Source: Ardenticatenaceae bacterium (lineage in GTDB: Bacteria; Chloroflexota; Anaerolineae; Promineifilales; Promineifilaceae). Taken from it: DNA of 64,000 nucleotides. Location: NCBI GenBank assembly GCA_020634395.1, contig JACKBU010000021.1:35637-99636 (forward strand), in the 5' to 3' direction. Under the pieces are notes generated by a model. That model saw nothing but the letters and a program-made list of their open reading frames with translations. It made no database searches and was not told the DNA's origin. This document shows, one piece after another, positions 51,549-59,338 of this stretch (position 1 is its first letter; each line of letters starts with the position of its first letter). Both the position numbers and the translations under genes were made by a program.

Positions 51549-52538
51549 TTACTGCGGAACAATCAGCATGGCCAGCGAATAAATAAGGCCAGCCAACACG
51601 GCTGACATCGGGATGGTTAACATCCAGGCCACAACCATCTCGTAGCCCACCAGCCACCGTACTTTGGACAGGCGCTCGGCGGAACCGGCGCCCATGATGG
51701 ATGAACTCATCACCTGGGTGGTGCTGACCGGGCCGCCAATCAGGGCCGCGCCCAAGATGATGGCGGCCCCGGAGAGTTGTGACACGAAGCCATGCACCGG
51801 CCGAATCTTGTAGATGCGGTAACCCAGTGTTTTGATTAGCCGCCAGCCGCCGGCGGCCGTGCCCAGGGCAAAGGTGAAGGCGCTTAGAAAGATCACCCAG
51901 AGCGGGACGGTGAAATCGGGGATACGGCCGTTTATCAACAACCCCAGCGTGATAAGCGCCATCGTCTTTTGCGCATCGTTGGCCCCTTGAATCAGCGCCA
52001 GCCCGGCCGTGGTAAAAATCTGCGCGCCGCGAAACATCTGGTTGATGCGCGGCGTGGCCCCGCGGGCCAAAAACAACGTCAGGTGCATCAACAAATACCC
52101 CAGGGCAATGCCCATGATCGGCGAAATAAACAGCGTCGTTATCACCGTGATCAGGCCCCGGCTTTCGATGGCGTCGATGCCGGCATGCAGCACCACTGCC
52201 CCGACCAGCCCCCCGATCAGGGCGTGCGACGAGCTGGAGGGAATGCCCAACCACCAGGTTATCACATTCCAGATCACCGCAGACAACAACGCCGCGATGA
52301 TGACCGGCATCGTCATATTTTCGGGATTGGTAATGCCCGTGCCAATGGTTTCGGCGACGGCCACGCCAAACATAAACGGCCCAACAAAGTTGGCAGCGGC
52401 CGCCAGCCATAACACCCGGCGCGGGCTCATGGCATGCGAAGCAATGGGCGTAGCCACGATATTGGAGCTGTCGTGTAAGCCGTTGAGAAAGTTAAACAGG
52501 AGTGACGTGGCGAGCAAAAAAACTAAAGTGAGACTCAT
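51549..52538 (-). CDS. pit: PiT-family inorganic phosphate transporter
   Basis: 329 residues with about ten membrane helices. The PiT signature appears twice: NGLHDSSNIVAT near the N-terminus (usually GANDxAN) and LIQGANDAQKTM in the second half. IPSSSSHALIGGLVGA and GGPVSTTQVMSSSIMG are the matching Ser-rich loops. It takes up phosphate with H+ or Na+. No Shine-Dalgarno sequence precedes the ATG; a TATATC box ends six bases before it, so the mRNA may be leaderless. A Pho-box-like repeat overlaps this promoter. Confidence 0.92.
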   Translation of the reverse strand: MSLTLVFLLATSLLFNFLNGLHDSSNIVATPIASHAMSPRRVLWLAAAANFVGPFMFGVAVAETIGTGITNPENMTMPVIIAALLSAVIWNVITWWLGIPSSSSHALIGGLVGAVVLHAGIDAIESRGLITVITTLFISPIMGIALGYLLMHLTLFLARGATPRINQMFRGAQIFTTAGLALIQGANDAQKTMALITLGLLINGRIPDFTVPLWVIFLSAFTFALGTAAGGWRLIKTLGYRIYKIRPVHGFVSQLSGAAIILGAALIGGPVSTTQVMSSSIMGAGSAERLSKVRWLVGYEMVVAWMLTIPMSAVLAGLIYSLAMLIVPQ

Positions 52539-52550
52539 AACCAGATATAT

Positions 52551-52567
52551 TGTTAACAGTTTGTTAA
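52551..52567 (-). promoter_or_regulatory. Pho-box-like direct repeat before pit
   Basis: Read on the - strand: TTAACA, five bases, TTAACA. This is the Bacillus-type PhoP repeat form (TTHAYA with 11-bp period), 13-29 bases upstream of the phosphate transporter start. It would respond to phosphate limitation. Confidence 0.5.
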
Positions 52568-52657
52568 CGGACCGAGAAGTATAAGGGGGGAGTAGAAAAA
52601 AGACAAATCAGGTAATGAGACGGCCGTTTCCCATCATCGCCGGGTCCGGGGGCGGTC

Positions 52658-52684
52658 TTGATTTTTCCCAGAAGCAGATACAAT
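52658..52684 (+). promoter_or_regulatory. Promoter-like motif before the STAND gene
   Basis: TTGATT and TACAAT with a 15-base spacer. The same TTGATTTTT-N11-ATACAATT arrangement occurs at 56179-56206 before the DUF2723 gene. Confidence 0.4.
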
Positions 52685-52792
52685 TAGGTATCAGGCAAAC
52701 ATTTGGCAGCGGCGCACCGTTCGCCAGGGCAGCGCGGCATAGGAAAGCGGCATGATAAACAACGATACCTTTTAAGCACGGGGGAGGAACCT

Positions 52793-54937
52793 ATGTCTCA
52801 ATACATTGACCCCATTCATTTACGCCAGGTCTTGACCGAGCATTACAATCTCGGCGAACTGCGTATCCTTTGCTTCGAGTTAGGCATTGACTACGAGGAG
52901 TTTGGCGGCAGCGGCAAAATGGAGAAGGTGGTGGAACTGGTCGCTTATGCCCAGCGCCACAACCGCCTGGACGACATTGCCGCCTGTGTGCGCCGCACCC
53001 ACCCCACCGTGCCGCTAAAAATGACCGATGCCCTGCCCCCACTGCGCGCAGCGGCGTATGAACCGCCGCCGTTGCCGCCGCGAGGGGAACTGCCCGCGCC
53101 CGGGGCAATTCCACCATATTCGCGGATGGAGTTGGGGCGCAACCCCCATTTTGTGGGGCGGGAGCCTGAGCTGCATGAATTGGCCGCCCGCCTGCTGTAT
53201 GCCAGCGATGGCGAGGCGCAGGCGATTACGACGCATGGCATTGGCGGGATGGGCAAAAGCCAGTTGGCGGTTGAATATGCCCATCGGTTTGGCCGCTTTT
53301 ACCACAATGTTTACTGGGTCAGCTTTGCCGAAGCGGACAGTATCCCCGCCGAAATTGCCGCCTGCGGCCTGAAGATGGCCGTTAAACCCGACGACTTCGC
53401 CCGGTATGCCCTGGATGTGCAAGTGAACCAAACCCTGAATGAGTGGGGCGATAATCGTCTTATCCTGCTTATCTTTGATAACTGTGAAGACCCCCAACTC
53501 CTTAAACAGTGGCGGCCCCAGGCGGGACGCTGCCGCATTTTGCTGACCAGCCGCCGCGCCGCGTGGAGCAGCCACCTGGCGCAGACCATTAAGCTGGAGA
53601 CACTAACCCGGCCGCAAAGTATGGCCCTGCTGCGGCGGCTTACCGGGGCCGATTCTCCCTACTATGAGGCCATTGCCGACGAGGTGGGGGATTTGCCGCT
53701 GGCTTTGCAGTTAGCCGGTAACTATTTGCGCGAATATGGGTACAGCGAAAGCCCCCAGGCGTACCTGGAGGCGCTGCGCCAACACCCCCTGCGCCATGAT
53801 TCTATGCGCGGGCGGGGCAGCGACGACAGCCCCACCGACCACGCCCTATCGCTGGACGCGACGATTGCTATGAGCGCGGACAAGCTGGGAGGCGATGGCG
53901 TTGACCCCCTGGCGAAGCGGCTGCTGACCTATGCCGCTTACCTGGCGCCCGGCGAGCCGATACCCCGCCCGCTGCTGCTGGACTGCGCCCAACTGGACGA
54001 CCGGCGCGACGGCGACGACGCCCTGAAACGGCTGCTGGATTTGGGCTTGCTGGAAGGGGAAGCGGACGGGGCGTTGAAACTGCACCGCACCATTGCTGCC
54101 TATGCCCGCAGCCAGGCGGCGGACGGCGAACCGCAGGCGGAGGTGGAGCGGACGCTTTATAAAAAAGCCAGCCAGCTAAACAAGGCGGGCTACCCTAGAG
54201 AACTGCTGCCGTGGCAGAGCCATTTGCGCCATGTAACCGACGCGGCCGTTGCCCGCGAAGCCGAAAAGGCGGCTGATTTGTGTAATGAATTGGGCTATCA
54301 TCTGCGAGCGATAGGGGATTACGAGGGAACACGGCCGTACTACGAACGCGCCCTGGCCATCAACGAAAAAGCGCTCGGCCCCGACCACCCCGACACCGCC
54401 CAAAGTCTCAACAACCTGGGCGGTCTCCTCGATTCGATGGGGAATCTGGCGGAGGCACGGCCGTACTACGAACGCGCCCTGGCCATCCGGGAAAAAGCGC
54501 TCGGCCCCGACCACCCCGACACCGCCATAGACCTCAACAACCTGGGCTATCTTCTGCAAGCGATGGGCAATCTGGCGGAGGCACGGCCGTACTACGAACG
54601 CGCCCTGGCCATCCGGGAAAAAGCGCTCGGCCCCGACCACCCCGACACCGCCACCAGCCTCAACAACCTGGGCGCGCTCCTCGGTTCGATGGGCAATCTG
54701 GCGGAGGCACGGCCGTACTTTGAGCAGGCGTACAGCATCCGGCAAAAAGCATTAGGACCCGATCACCCGGATACTGGTCATTCCCTATGGTGGCTAGGAG
54801 TCATCGCGGAACATGACGGCAATCGGAGCAAGGCCAAAGAATTGTATCAGCAGGCATTGGCTGTTTATGAACGCGCCCTGGGTGCAGACCATCCCACAAC
54901 AAAAAGTGTACGCCGGTTTTGGTCTAACGTATCTTGA
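52793..54937 (+). CDS. EAD-STAND NTPase with TPR array (possible defence protein)
   Basis: 714 residues. Residues 1-72 match an effector-associated domain (LRQVLTEHYNLGELRILCF, GKMEKVVELVAYAQRHNRLD). After a Pro-rich linker, an NB-ARC-type NTPase has the P-loop GIGGMGKSQLAVEYA (Lys155), RLILLIFDNCED and CRILLTSRR, then a winged helix. About 500-712 hold tetratricopeptide repeats of 42 residues (SLNNLG...MGNLAEARPYYERALAIREKALGPDHPDTA, in parts). EAD proteins recruit separate effectors carrying the same domain; none is adjacent. GGGGGAGGAACCT precedes the ATG. Confidence 0.88.
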   Translation: MSQYIDPIHLRQVLTEHYNLGELRILCFELGIDYEEFGGSGKMEKVVELVAYAQRHNRLDDIAACVRRTHPTVPLKMTDALPPLRAAAYEPPPLPPRGELPAPGAIPPYSRMELGRNPHFVGREPELHELAARLLYASDGEAQAITTHGIGGMGKSQLAVEYAHRFGRFYHNVYWVSFAEADSIPAEIAACGLKMAVKPDDFARYALDVQVNQTLNEWGDNRLILLIFDNCEDPQLLKQWRPQAGRCRILLTSRRAAWSSHLAQTIKLETLTRPQSMALLRRLTGADSPYYEAIADEVGDLPLALQLAGNYLREYGYSESPQAYLEALRQHPLRHDSMRGRGSDDSPTDHALSLDATIAMSADKLGGDGVDPLAKRLLTYAAYLAPGEPIPRPLLLDCAQLDDRRDGDDALKRLLDLGLLEGEADGALKLHRTIAAYARSQAADGEPQAEVERTLYKKASQLNKAGYPRELLPWQSHLRHVTDAAVAREAEKAADLCNELGYHLRAIGDYEGTRPYYERALAINEKALGPDHPDTAQSLNNLGGLLDSMGNLAEARPYYERALAIREKALGPDHPDTAIDLNNLGYLLQAMGNLAEARPYYERALAIREKALGPDHPDTATSLNNLGALLGSMGNLAEARPYFEQAYSIRQKALGPDHPDTGHSLWWLGVIAEHDGNRSKAKELYQQALAVYERALGADHPTTKSVRRFWSNVS
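54331..54735 (+). repeat. 126-bp tandem repeats encoding TPR units
   Basis: Nearly identical units begin at 54331, 54457, 54583 and 54709, spaced exactly 126 bases (42 codons). Each unit starts with the ACGGCCGT palindrome. High DNA identity indicates recent duplication or conversion of the TPR units. Confidence 0.9.
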
Positions 54938-54965
54938 TGGCTGGCGGCGCACCCGGCAAACCCCA

Positions 54966-55051
54966 CGTCATGCTGAGCGAAGTCTTCGCAGCGAAGCATC
55001 CCCTTCCGCCAATACAGCCGGGATTCTTCGGGCTTCGCCCTCAGAATGACG
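54966..55051. repeat. CGTCATGCTGAGCG-type palindromic repeat, copy 1 (variant)
   Basis: Begins CGTCATGCTGAGCGAAG and ends CTCAGAATGACG, so the ends are inverted repeats; the centre differs from copies 2 and 3. It lies between the STAND gene and the GIY-YIG gene. Confidence 0.7.
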
Positions 55052-55067
55052 TAATAAACGACAAACA

Positions 55068-55352
55068 ATGGAGCAATACTTCGTCTACATTCTGGCCTCC
55101 CCATCCAGAACCCTCTACACAGGCGTTACCAACAATCTGGCGCGTCGGGTTTATGAACACAAGCATAAGCTCATCCCTGGTTTTACGTCGCGGTATAACG
55201 TAGGTCTTCTGGTGTACTTTGAAACCTTCAACACACCTCAAGAGGCCATTGCCAGGGAAAAGCAAATCAAGGGGTGGGTACGCCGCAAAAAGATTGCCCT
55301 GGTTGAAGAAAATAACCCCTCCTGGGAAGACCTGAGCGAAGCCTGGGAATAG
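55068..55352 (+). CDS. Small GIY-YIG nuclease-domain protein (UPF0213-like)
   Basis: 94 residues. The GIY-YIG core reads YFVYILASPSRTLYTGVTNNLARRVYEHK, with GFTSRYNVGLLVYFE and AIAREKQIKGWVRRKK after it. All family landmarks are present, so it may be an active nuclease, though these small proteins have no known role. The gene is set between palindromic repeats, and such nucleases often lie next to repetitive elements. Confidence 0.88.
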   Translation: MEQYFVYILASPSRTLYTGVTNNLARRVYEHKHKLIPGFTSRYNVGLLVYFETFNTPQEAIAREKQIKGWVRRKKIALVEENNPSWEDLSEAWE

Positions 55353-55365
55353 CTCTCCTCTCCCC

Positions 55366-55468
55366 GTCATGCTGAGCGCAGCGAACAATCCCCCGTGCCT
55401 GACCGGTCCAACGTCCTGGCCCGCCTCGATAGGGATGCTTCGCTGCGAAGACTCCGCTCAGCATGACG
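55366..55468. repeat. CGTCATGCTGAGCG palindromic repeat, copy 2
   Basis: 103 bases with long inverted ends (CGTCATGCTGAGCGCAGCGA and its counterpart TCGCTGCGAAGACTCCGCTC AGCATGACG). Almost identical to copy 3; the main difference is GAACAATC for GAAGCATC near the left end. Confidence 0.85.
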
Positions 55469-55498
55469 AGCGGGGGAATTTAAGACGCCTGGACGGAT

Positions 55499-55533
55499 AG
55501 ATTGGTCCAATCTGGGAGATTGGACCAATCTGC
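55499..55533. repeat. 15-bp perfect inverted repeat
   Basis: AGATTGGTCCAATCT, then GGG, then AGATTGGACCAATCT. A related single arm occurs at 59303 upstream of the acetyltransferase gene. It lies between palindromic copies 2 and 3. Confidence 0.8.
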
Positions 55534-55587
55534 GGGCGAGCGGGTTGCCCGGGGGCGACCACAGCATGACGCGGCTAACAGACAACA

Positions 55588-55691
55588 CGTCATGCTGAGC
55601 GCAGCGAAGCATCCCCCGTGCCTGACCGGTCCAACGTCCTGGCCCGCCTCGATAGGGATGCTTCGCTGCGAAGACTCCGCTCAGCATGACG
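55588..55691. repeat. CGTCATGCTGAGCG palindromic repeat, copy 3
   Basis: 104 bases, nearly identical to copy 2, with terminal inverted repeats. Non-coding and without a transposase, it resembles a MITE or REP-type element. Confidence 0.85.
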
Positions 55692-55766
55692 GGCGGTGGT
55701 TTACAGGGCACTGCCAGGCCCCTACTCGTGTGTCGAATAGATTCAGCATCGATTGCAGTCACCTTC

Positions 55767-56003
55767 AACCCATCCTGAATCTATTCACAGGCCCTTGCAG
55801 CATCCCCCAACCCATGCTGAATCTATTCATAACGCCTTGCCGCAGCCTGCAACCCATGCTGAATCAGTTCAGCATGGGCTGCGGTGTCTGGCAGCCTATC
55901 CTGAGCCAATTCAGGGCCGGTTGCAGTCTGCTGCAACCTATGCTGAACCAATTCAGGGCCAGTTGCGGCACGGCGCAATCTATGCTGAATTGATTCGAAA
56001 CTG
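55767..56003. repeat. 42-bp tandem repeat array, about 5.6 copies
   Basis: Units start at 55767, 55809, 55851, 55893, 55935 and 55977, each opening with a form of AACCCATGCTGAATC and ending in a GC-rich block. Identity between units is partial. As 42 is a multiple of 3, open frames on both strands show 14-residue periodicity; this is probably not a gene. An inverted copy of the unit's start, GAATAGATTCAGCA, lies just before at 55735. Confidence 0.85.
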
Positions 56004-56044
56004 CCCCTCAGGGTTCGCGCGCCGCCGGGCAGGCCGGGCGAGGC

Positions 56045-56078
56045 AGACCTGACAGGTTTTCTGAAACCTGTCAGGTCT
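56045..56078. repeat. Inverted repeat AGACCTGACAGGTTT
   Basis: AGACCTGACAGGTTT, then TCTG, then AAACCTGTCAGGTCT gives a 15-bp perfect hairpin. It lies downstream of the tandem array and 140 bases before the DUF2723 gene. Possible terminator-like or REP-like unit, without a T-run. Confidence 0.75.
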
Positions 56079-56178
56079 ATGGGGCAGCGCAACCCGTAGG
56101 GGCGTGACCGGCGACTGGGCGCTGAATCCGGGCAAATCTGGCAAACGGCCGTTTCCCATCCAACTAGCCACCGCCTCC

Positions 56179-56205
56179 TTGATTTTTAGCGGTAACGGAT
56201 ACAAT
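56179..56205 (+). promoter_or_regulatory. Promoter-like motif before the DUF2723 gene
   Basis: TTGATT-N15-TACAAT; transcription would begin about four bases before the ATG at 56216, and no Shine-Dalgarno is present, so the mRNA may be leaderless. Matches the motif before the STAND gene. Confidence 0.45.
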
Positions 56206-56215
56206 TGGGCCTGTC

Positions 56216-59200
56216 ATGGCAACCTTTGCGGATCGAACAACCAGGGCGAACCCGGTGGCCCAAACTGCGCTTCTAGCGGCGGCCTGGGCGTGCCTGTTTG
56301 TTGGCGGGCTGGCGCTGACGCGGATTGTGTATGAGGGGCTGTTTCCGCGCTGGTTGTGGCTGGCACGGCCGCTGCCGGTTATCGTCATTGCGGGGGTAAC
56401 GGCCGTTCTCCTCACCTGGGCTGTGAATCGGACGCGGCTAAACGCGGCTAAACGCGGCTGGTTCTTGCTGCCGCTGATTTTGAATTTGCTGTGGCTGTTT
56501 GATCCGGCCGTGGATCTGGTGCGCAGCCGGTTGATTTTTGGCGCGTCGTTGTGGCTGGCGGCGCTGCTGCTGGCGCGGACTTTAACTGCGCCCCGCGCGT
56601 GGCGCTGGCTGGGGCCGCTGTTTGTGCTGGCCGCCCTGCTGCCCGTCTACCTGCTAACCATGCCCAACGCCGTGGGGCAGGCCGACACCTTCGAGTTCCA
56701 GGTGGTCGCGCCGCAGTTGGGCATCGCCCACCCCACCGGCTACCCGCTGTTTCTGCTGCTGGGCAAGCTGTTTACGCTCATCCCGCTTCACACGGTGGCG
56801 TGGCGGCTGAATGTGGCGGTGATGGTCTATGGGCTGGCGGCGGCCTGCCTGCTGTTTGGGCTGGGCTACCGGCTGCGGGCGCGGGGAGAGGTGGCGGTGG
56901 TAACGGCCGTTCTCCTCGGTCTCACTCCCACCTTCTGGAGCCAATCCATCGAAGCCGAAGTCTACACCCTGCACGCCCTGCTGGTGGTGGCCGCGCTGTT
57001 TGTGATGCGGGAGATGGGAGACTGGAGATTCGAGACTGGAGATTGGGGGAACGCCCCCCACCCCCCCACCCCCACACCCGCTCACCCCCTCACCCCATCA
57101 CCCCTTCACCCGCTCACCCGCTCCCCCCTACTCCTCGCCTTCCTCCTCGGCCTGGGCATGACCAATCACCTCACCACCATCTTCCTCCTCCCCGCCGCCG
57201 CCCTGACGCTGTGGTTCGCCGGCTACTTCCGCCAAAAGTCTCTAGTCTCCAGTCTCAAGTCCCTTCTCCTCCTCGCCCTGGCTTTCGCCCTGCCGCTGCT
57301 GCTGTACGCCTATTTGCCGCTGCGGTGGACGGCCGTTAACCACGAACCGATGGGCCTCAGCCGCTTTGTCGATTGGGTCGTGGGCGGACGCTTCCAGGGG
57401 GCGCTGCAGTGGCGCGCCTGGCTCGATGACCCCACCCGCTACGAAGTGGTGGGCCGCATTTATCTGAACAATTGGGGCTGGGTCAATCTACTGGTGGCCG
57501 GCATTGGCCTGATTTATCTGTTTGTCCGCCGCTGGCAGTTCGCCCTCGTTCTCCTCAGCACCTGGCTGGGCGTCACCTTCTACGCCCTCAACTATTATGT
57601 GCCCGACCTGGCCGTCTTTTTGATGGGGGCGCAGGTGGTAACGGCCGTCTTCTGGCTGGCCGGCGCGAACTGGGTAATGGAGATTGGAGACTGGAGACTG
57701 GAGACTAAGCCCAATCTCCAATCTCTAATCTCCAATCTCCTCTTACTCCTCCTGACAATCCCCACGCTCCTTCTCGCCGTGGCCCACTGGCCGCAGATCG
57801 ACCAATCCCGCGACGATGGGCTGCTGACGTGGGGCCAGGGAGTGCTGGCGCAGCCGCTGGCCGCAGGCGCGGCCATCCTGGCCGACAGCGAAAAGATTGC
57901 CCCGCTGTATTACCTGCAGCAGGCGGAGGGCGTGCGCCCCGACCTGGACATCATGGTGCTGCCCGACGAGGCCGCTTACCGCGCCGAACTGGATCGGCGT
58001 ATCGCCGCCGGGCAGACGGTGTATCTGGCACGCTTTTTGCCGGGCCTGGAGGGCGTCTATCATTTGCGCGCGCTGGGGCCGCTGACGGAGGTGAGCCGGG
58101 AGCCGCTGACGACGCTGCCGGACACGGCCGTTTCCTCTCCCCTCACCTTCGATGCTCTCCACCTGCTGGCCTACGACTGGCAGCCCGAAGCGGCCGTCGA
58201 CCCGGCCCAGGCCGCCCTCACCCTCTACTGGCAGCCAACCAACCTACCAACCCAACCCACCAACCAACCCCTCCAGGTCTACCTGCGCCTGGGCGACTAC
58301 ACCAGCGACGGCCGTTTCCCCGCCAACAACTTCTACCCCACCAACGCCTGGAAAGGGGACGAAATCGTGCCGGACTTCCACCTGCTGCCCCGCCCAATTC
58401 TGGACCGGCCGCAAAAACTCGACCTGCAGGTGGCCCTGGCTCCCCCCTTCACGCCCGCCGCTGAGCTAGACTGGCAGACGATCACGGCCGTTTCCCTGCC
58501 CGCTACGCCCCTCACCACCCTCACCCAGCCGGTGCGGACCCAAATTGGCCCCGCTGCGGTGATGTCGGCCGACTTTGCGGCGCAAATCCGCCCACAGCAG
58601 CCGCTCACGGCGCTGCTTTCCGGCTACGGCGACCCATCGGGCATCCAGGCGGCGCTGCTGGCCGAGGGCGCACCGCTGCCCGACCTGCCCACCGCCACCA
58701 TCATCTATGGCGGGCCTCTGGCGGAGCAGCCGTTTACGGTGGCGGAAACGGTGGCGGGGGCAGAGGCAAACGGCCGTTACCAACTCATCCTCACCCGCCC
58801 CGGTCAGACGCTCATTTGCGGCTGGCTCCAGCGGGTCAGCGCGGCCTGCCCGCTGGGCAGCGTGGTCGTCAGCGGCGCGCCGCTGCCCGACGGCGCCATC
58901 AACTACGACGACAAAATCGCCCTGCTGGATGTGGACCTCGCCGACACGACCCTGACGCCCGGCGGCCAGCTCAATCTAACGCTGCACTGGCAGGGATTGG
59001 CCCCCATCAACGACGATTACACCGTCTTTCTGCAGGTGGTGGACGCCCAGGACCGCCTTGTGGGGCAGGTAGACGCCTGGCCGCTGCAAGGCACGCTGCC
59101 CACCAGCCAATGGACCCCCGGCCAGACCATCACCGACCCGTACACCATCCAGTTAGACCCGGACATGCCGCCCGGCGCGTATCGCCTGCTGATTGGCTGG

Positions 59201-59296
59201 TATCTGTTGGCCGATTTACGCCGCCTGCCCGTCCTAAACGCCGACGGCGCGCCGGTAGACGATAAACTGGTCGTCCCCGGCTTGATGGTGGAGTGA
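56216..59296 (+). CDS. DUF2723 membrane glycosyltransferase with repeat-derived insertions
   Basis: 1026 residues. The DUF2723 (GT-C-like) signature is in ADTFEFQVVAPQLGIAHPTG followed by YPLFLLLGKLF, in the first outer loop after five helices; about 12 helices run to residue 520. The remaining 500 residues are external and beta-rich. Four low-complexity tracts of the heptamer-element type are read in frame: 57017-57050, 57237-57262, 57679-57740 and 58234-58270, plus a C-rich octamer tract 57052-57127 encoding Pro/His/Thr/Leu. They fall in loops. The enzyme may glycosylate surface proteins or lipids. Confidence 0.82.
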   Translation: MATFADRTTRANPVAQTALLAAAWACLFVGGLALTRIVYEGLFPRWLWLARPLPVIVIAGVTAVLLTWAVNRTRLNAAKRGWFLLPLILNLLWLFDPAVDLVRSRLIFGASLWLAALLLARTLTAPRAWRWLGPLFVLAALLPVYLLTMPNAVGQADTFEFQVVAPQLGIAHPTGYPLFLLLGKLFTLIPLHTVAWRLNVAVMVYGLAAACLLFGLGYRLRARGEVAVVTAVLLGLTPTFWSQSIEAEVYTLHALLVVAALFVMREMGDWRFETGDWGNAPHPPTPTPAHPLTPSPLHPLTRSPLLLAFLLGLGMTNHLTTIFLLPAAALTLWFAGYFRQKSLVSSLKSLLLLALAFALPLLLYAYLPLRWTAVNHEPMGLSRFVDWVVGGRFQGALQWRAWLDDPTRYEVVGRIYLNNWGWVNLLVAGIGLIYLFVRRWQFALVLLSTWLGVTFYALNYYVPDLAVFLMGAQVVTAVFWLAGANWVMEIGDWRLETKPNLQSLISNLLLLLLTIPTLLLAVAHWPQIDQSRDDGLLTWGQGVLAQPLAAGAAILADSEKIAPLYYLQQAEGVRPDLDIMVLPDEAAYRAELDRRIAAGQTVYLARFLPGLEGVYHLRALGPLTEVSREPLTTLPDTAVSSPLTFDALHLLAYDWQPEAAVDPAQAALTLYWQPTNLPTQPTNQPLQVYLRLGDYTSDGRFPANNFYPTNAWKGDEIVPDFHLLPRPILDRPQKLDLQVALAPPFTPAAELDWQTITAVSLPATPLTTLTQPVRTQIGPAAVMSADFAAQIRPQQPLTALLSGYGDPSGIQAALLAEGAPLPDLPTATIIYGGPLAEQPFTVAETVAGAEANGRYQLILTRPGQTLICGWLQRVSAACPLGSVVVSGAPLPDGAINYDDKIALLDVDLADTTLTPGGQLNLTLHWQGLAPINDDYTVFLQVVDAQDRLVGQVDAWPLQGTLPTSQWTPGQTITDPYTIQLDPDMPPGAYRLLIGWYLLADLRRLPVLNADGAPVDDKLVVPGLMVE
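57017..57127 (+). repeat. In-frame heptamer and octamer repeats in the DUF2723 gene
   Basis: GGAGACT-GGAGATT-CGAGACT-GGAGATT (57017 on) is followed by CACCCGCT/CACCCCCT/CACCCCAT-type octamers to 57127. The stretch encodes GDWRFETGDWG and a Pro-rich run, in a loop between membrane helices. Confidence 0.75.
57679..57740 (+). repeat. In-frame complete heptamer hairpin in the DUF2723 gene
   Basis: GGAGATT and three GGAGACT units, AAGCCC, then AATCTCC, AATCTCT, AATCTCC, AATCTCC. It is the same structure as the intergenic elements, here translated as EIGDWRLETKPNLQSLISNL. Confidence 0.8.
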
Positions 59297-59338
59297 GGCC
59301 AGATTGGACCGATCGGAGCAAACAAAAAGGAGCCTGCC

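Noticed and set aside
51535..52410. N-terminal extension of the DUF47 reading frame through the pit gene
   Set aside because: It runs in a different frame over a conserved transporter gene; the DUF47 start at 51534 has a ribosome binding site and the family length.
55502..55993. Open frame of 163 codons with 14-residue repeats
   Set aside because: It crosses a palindromic repeat and the 42-bp array; open frames with the same period exist on both strands, as expected from any multiple-of-three repeat.
54331..56003. CRISPR-like direct repeats
   Set aside because: The 126-bp and 42-bp arrays are contiguous tandem repeats without unique spacers, and no cas genes are present.
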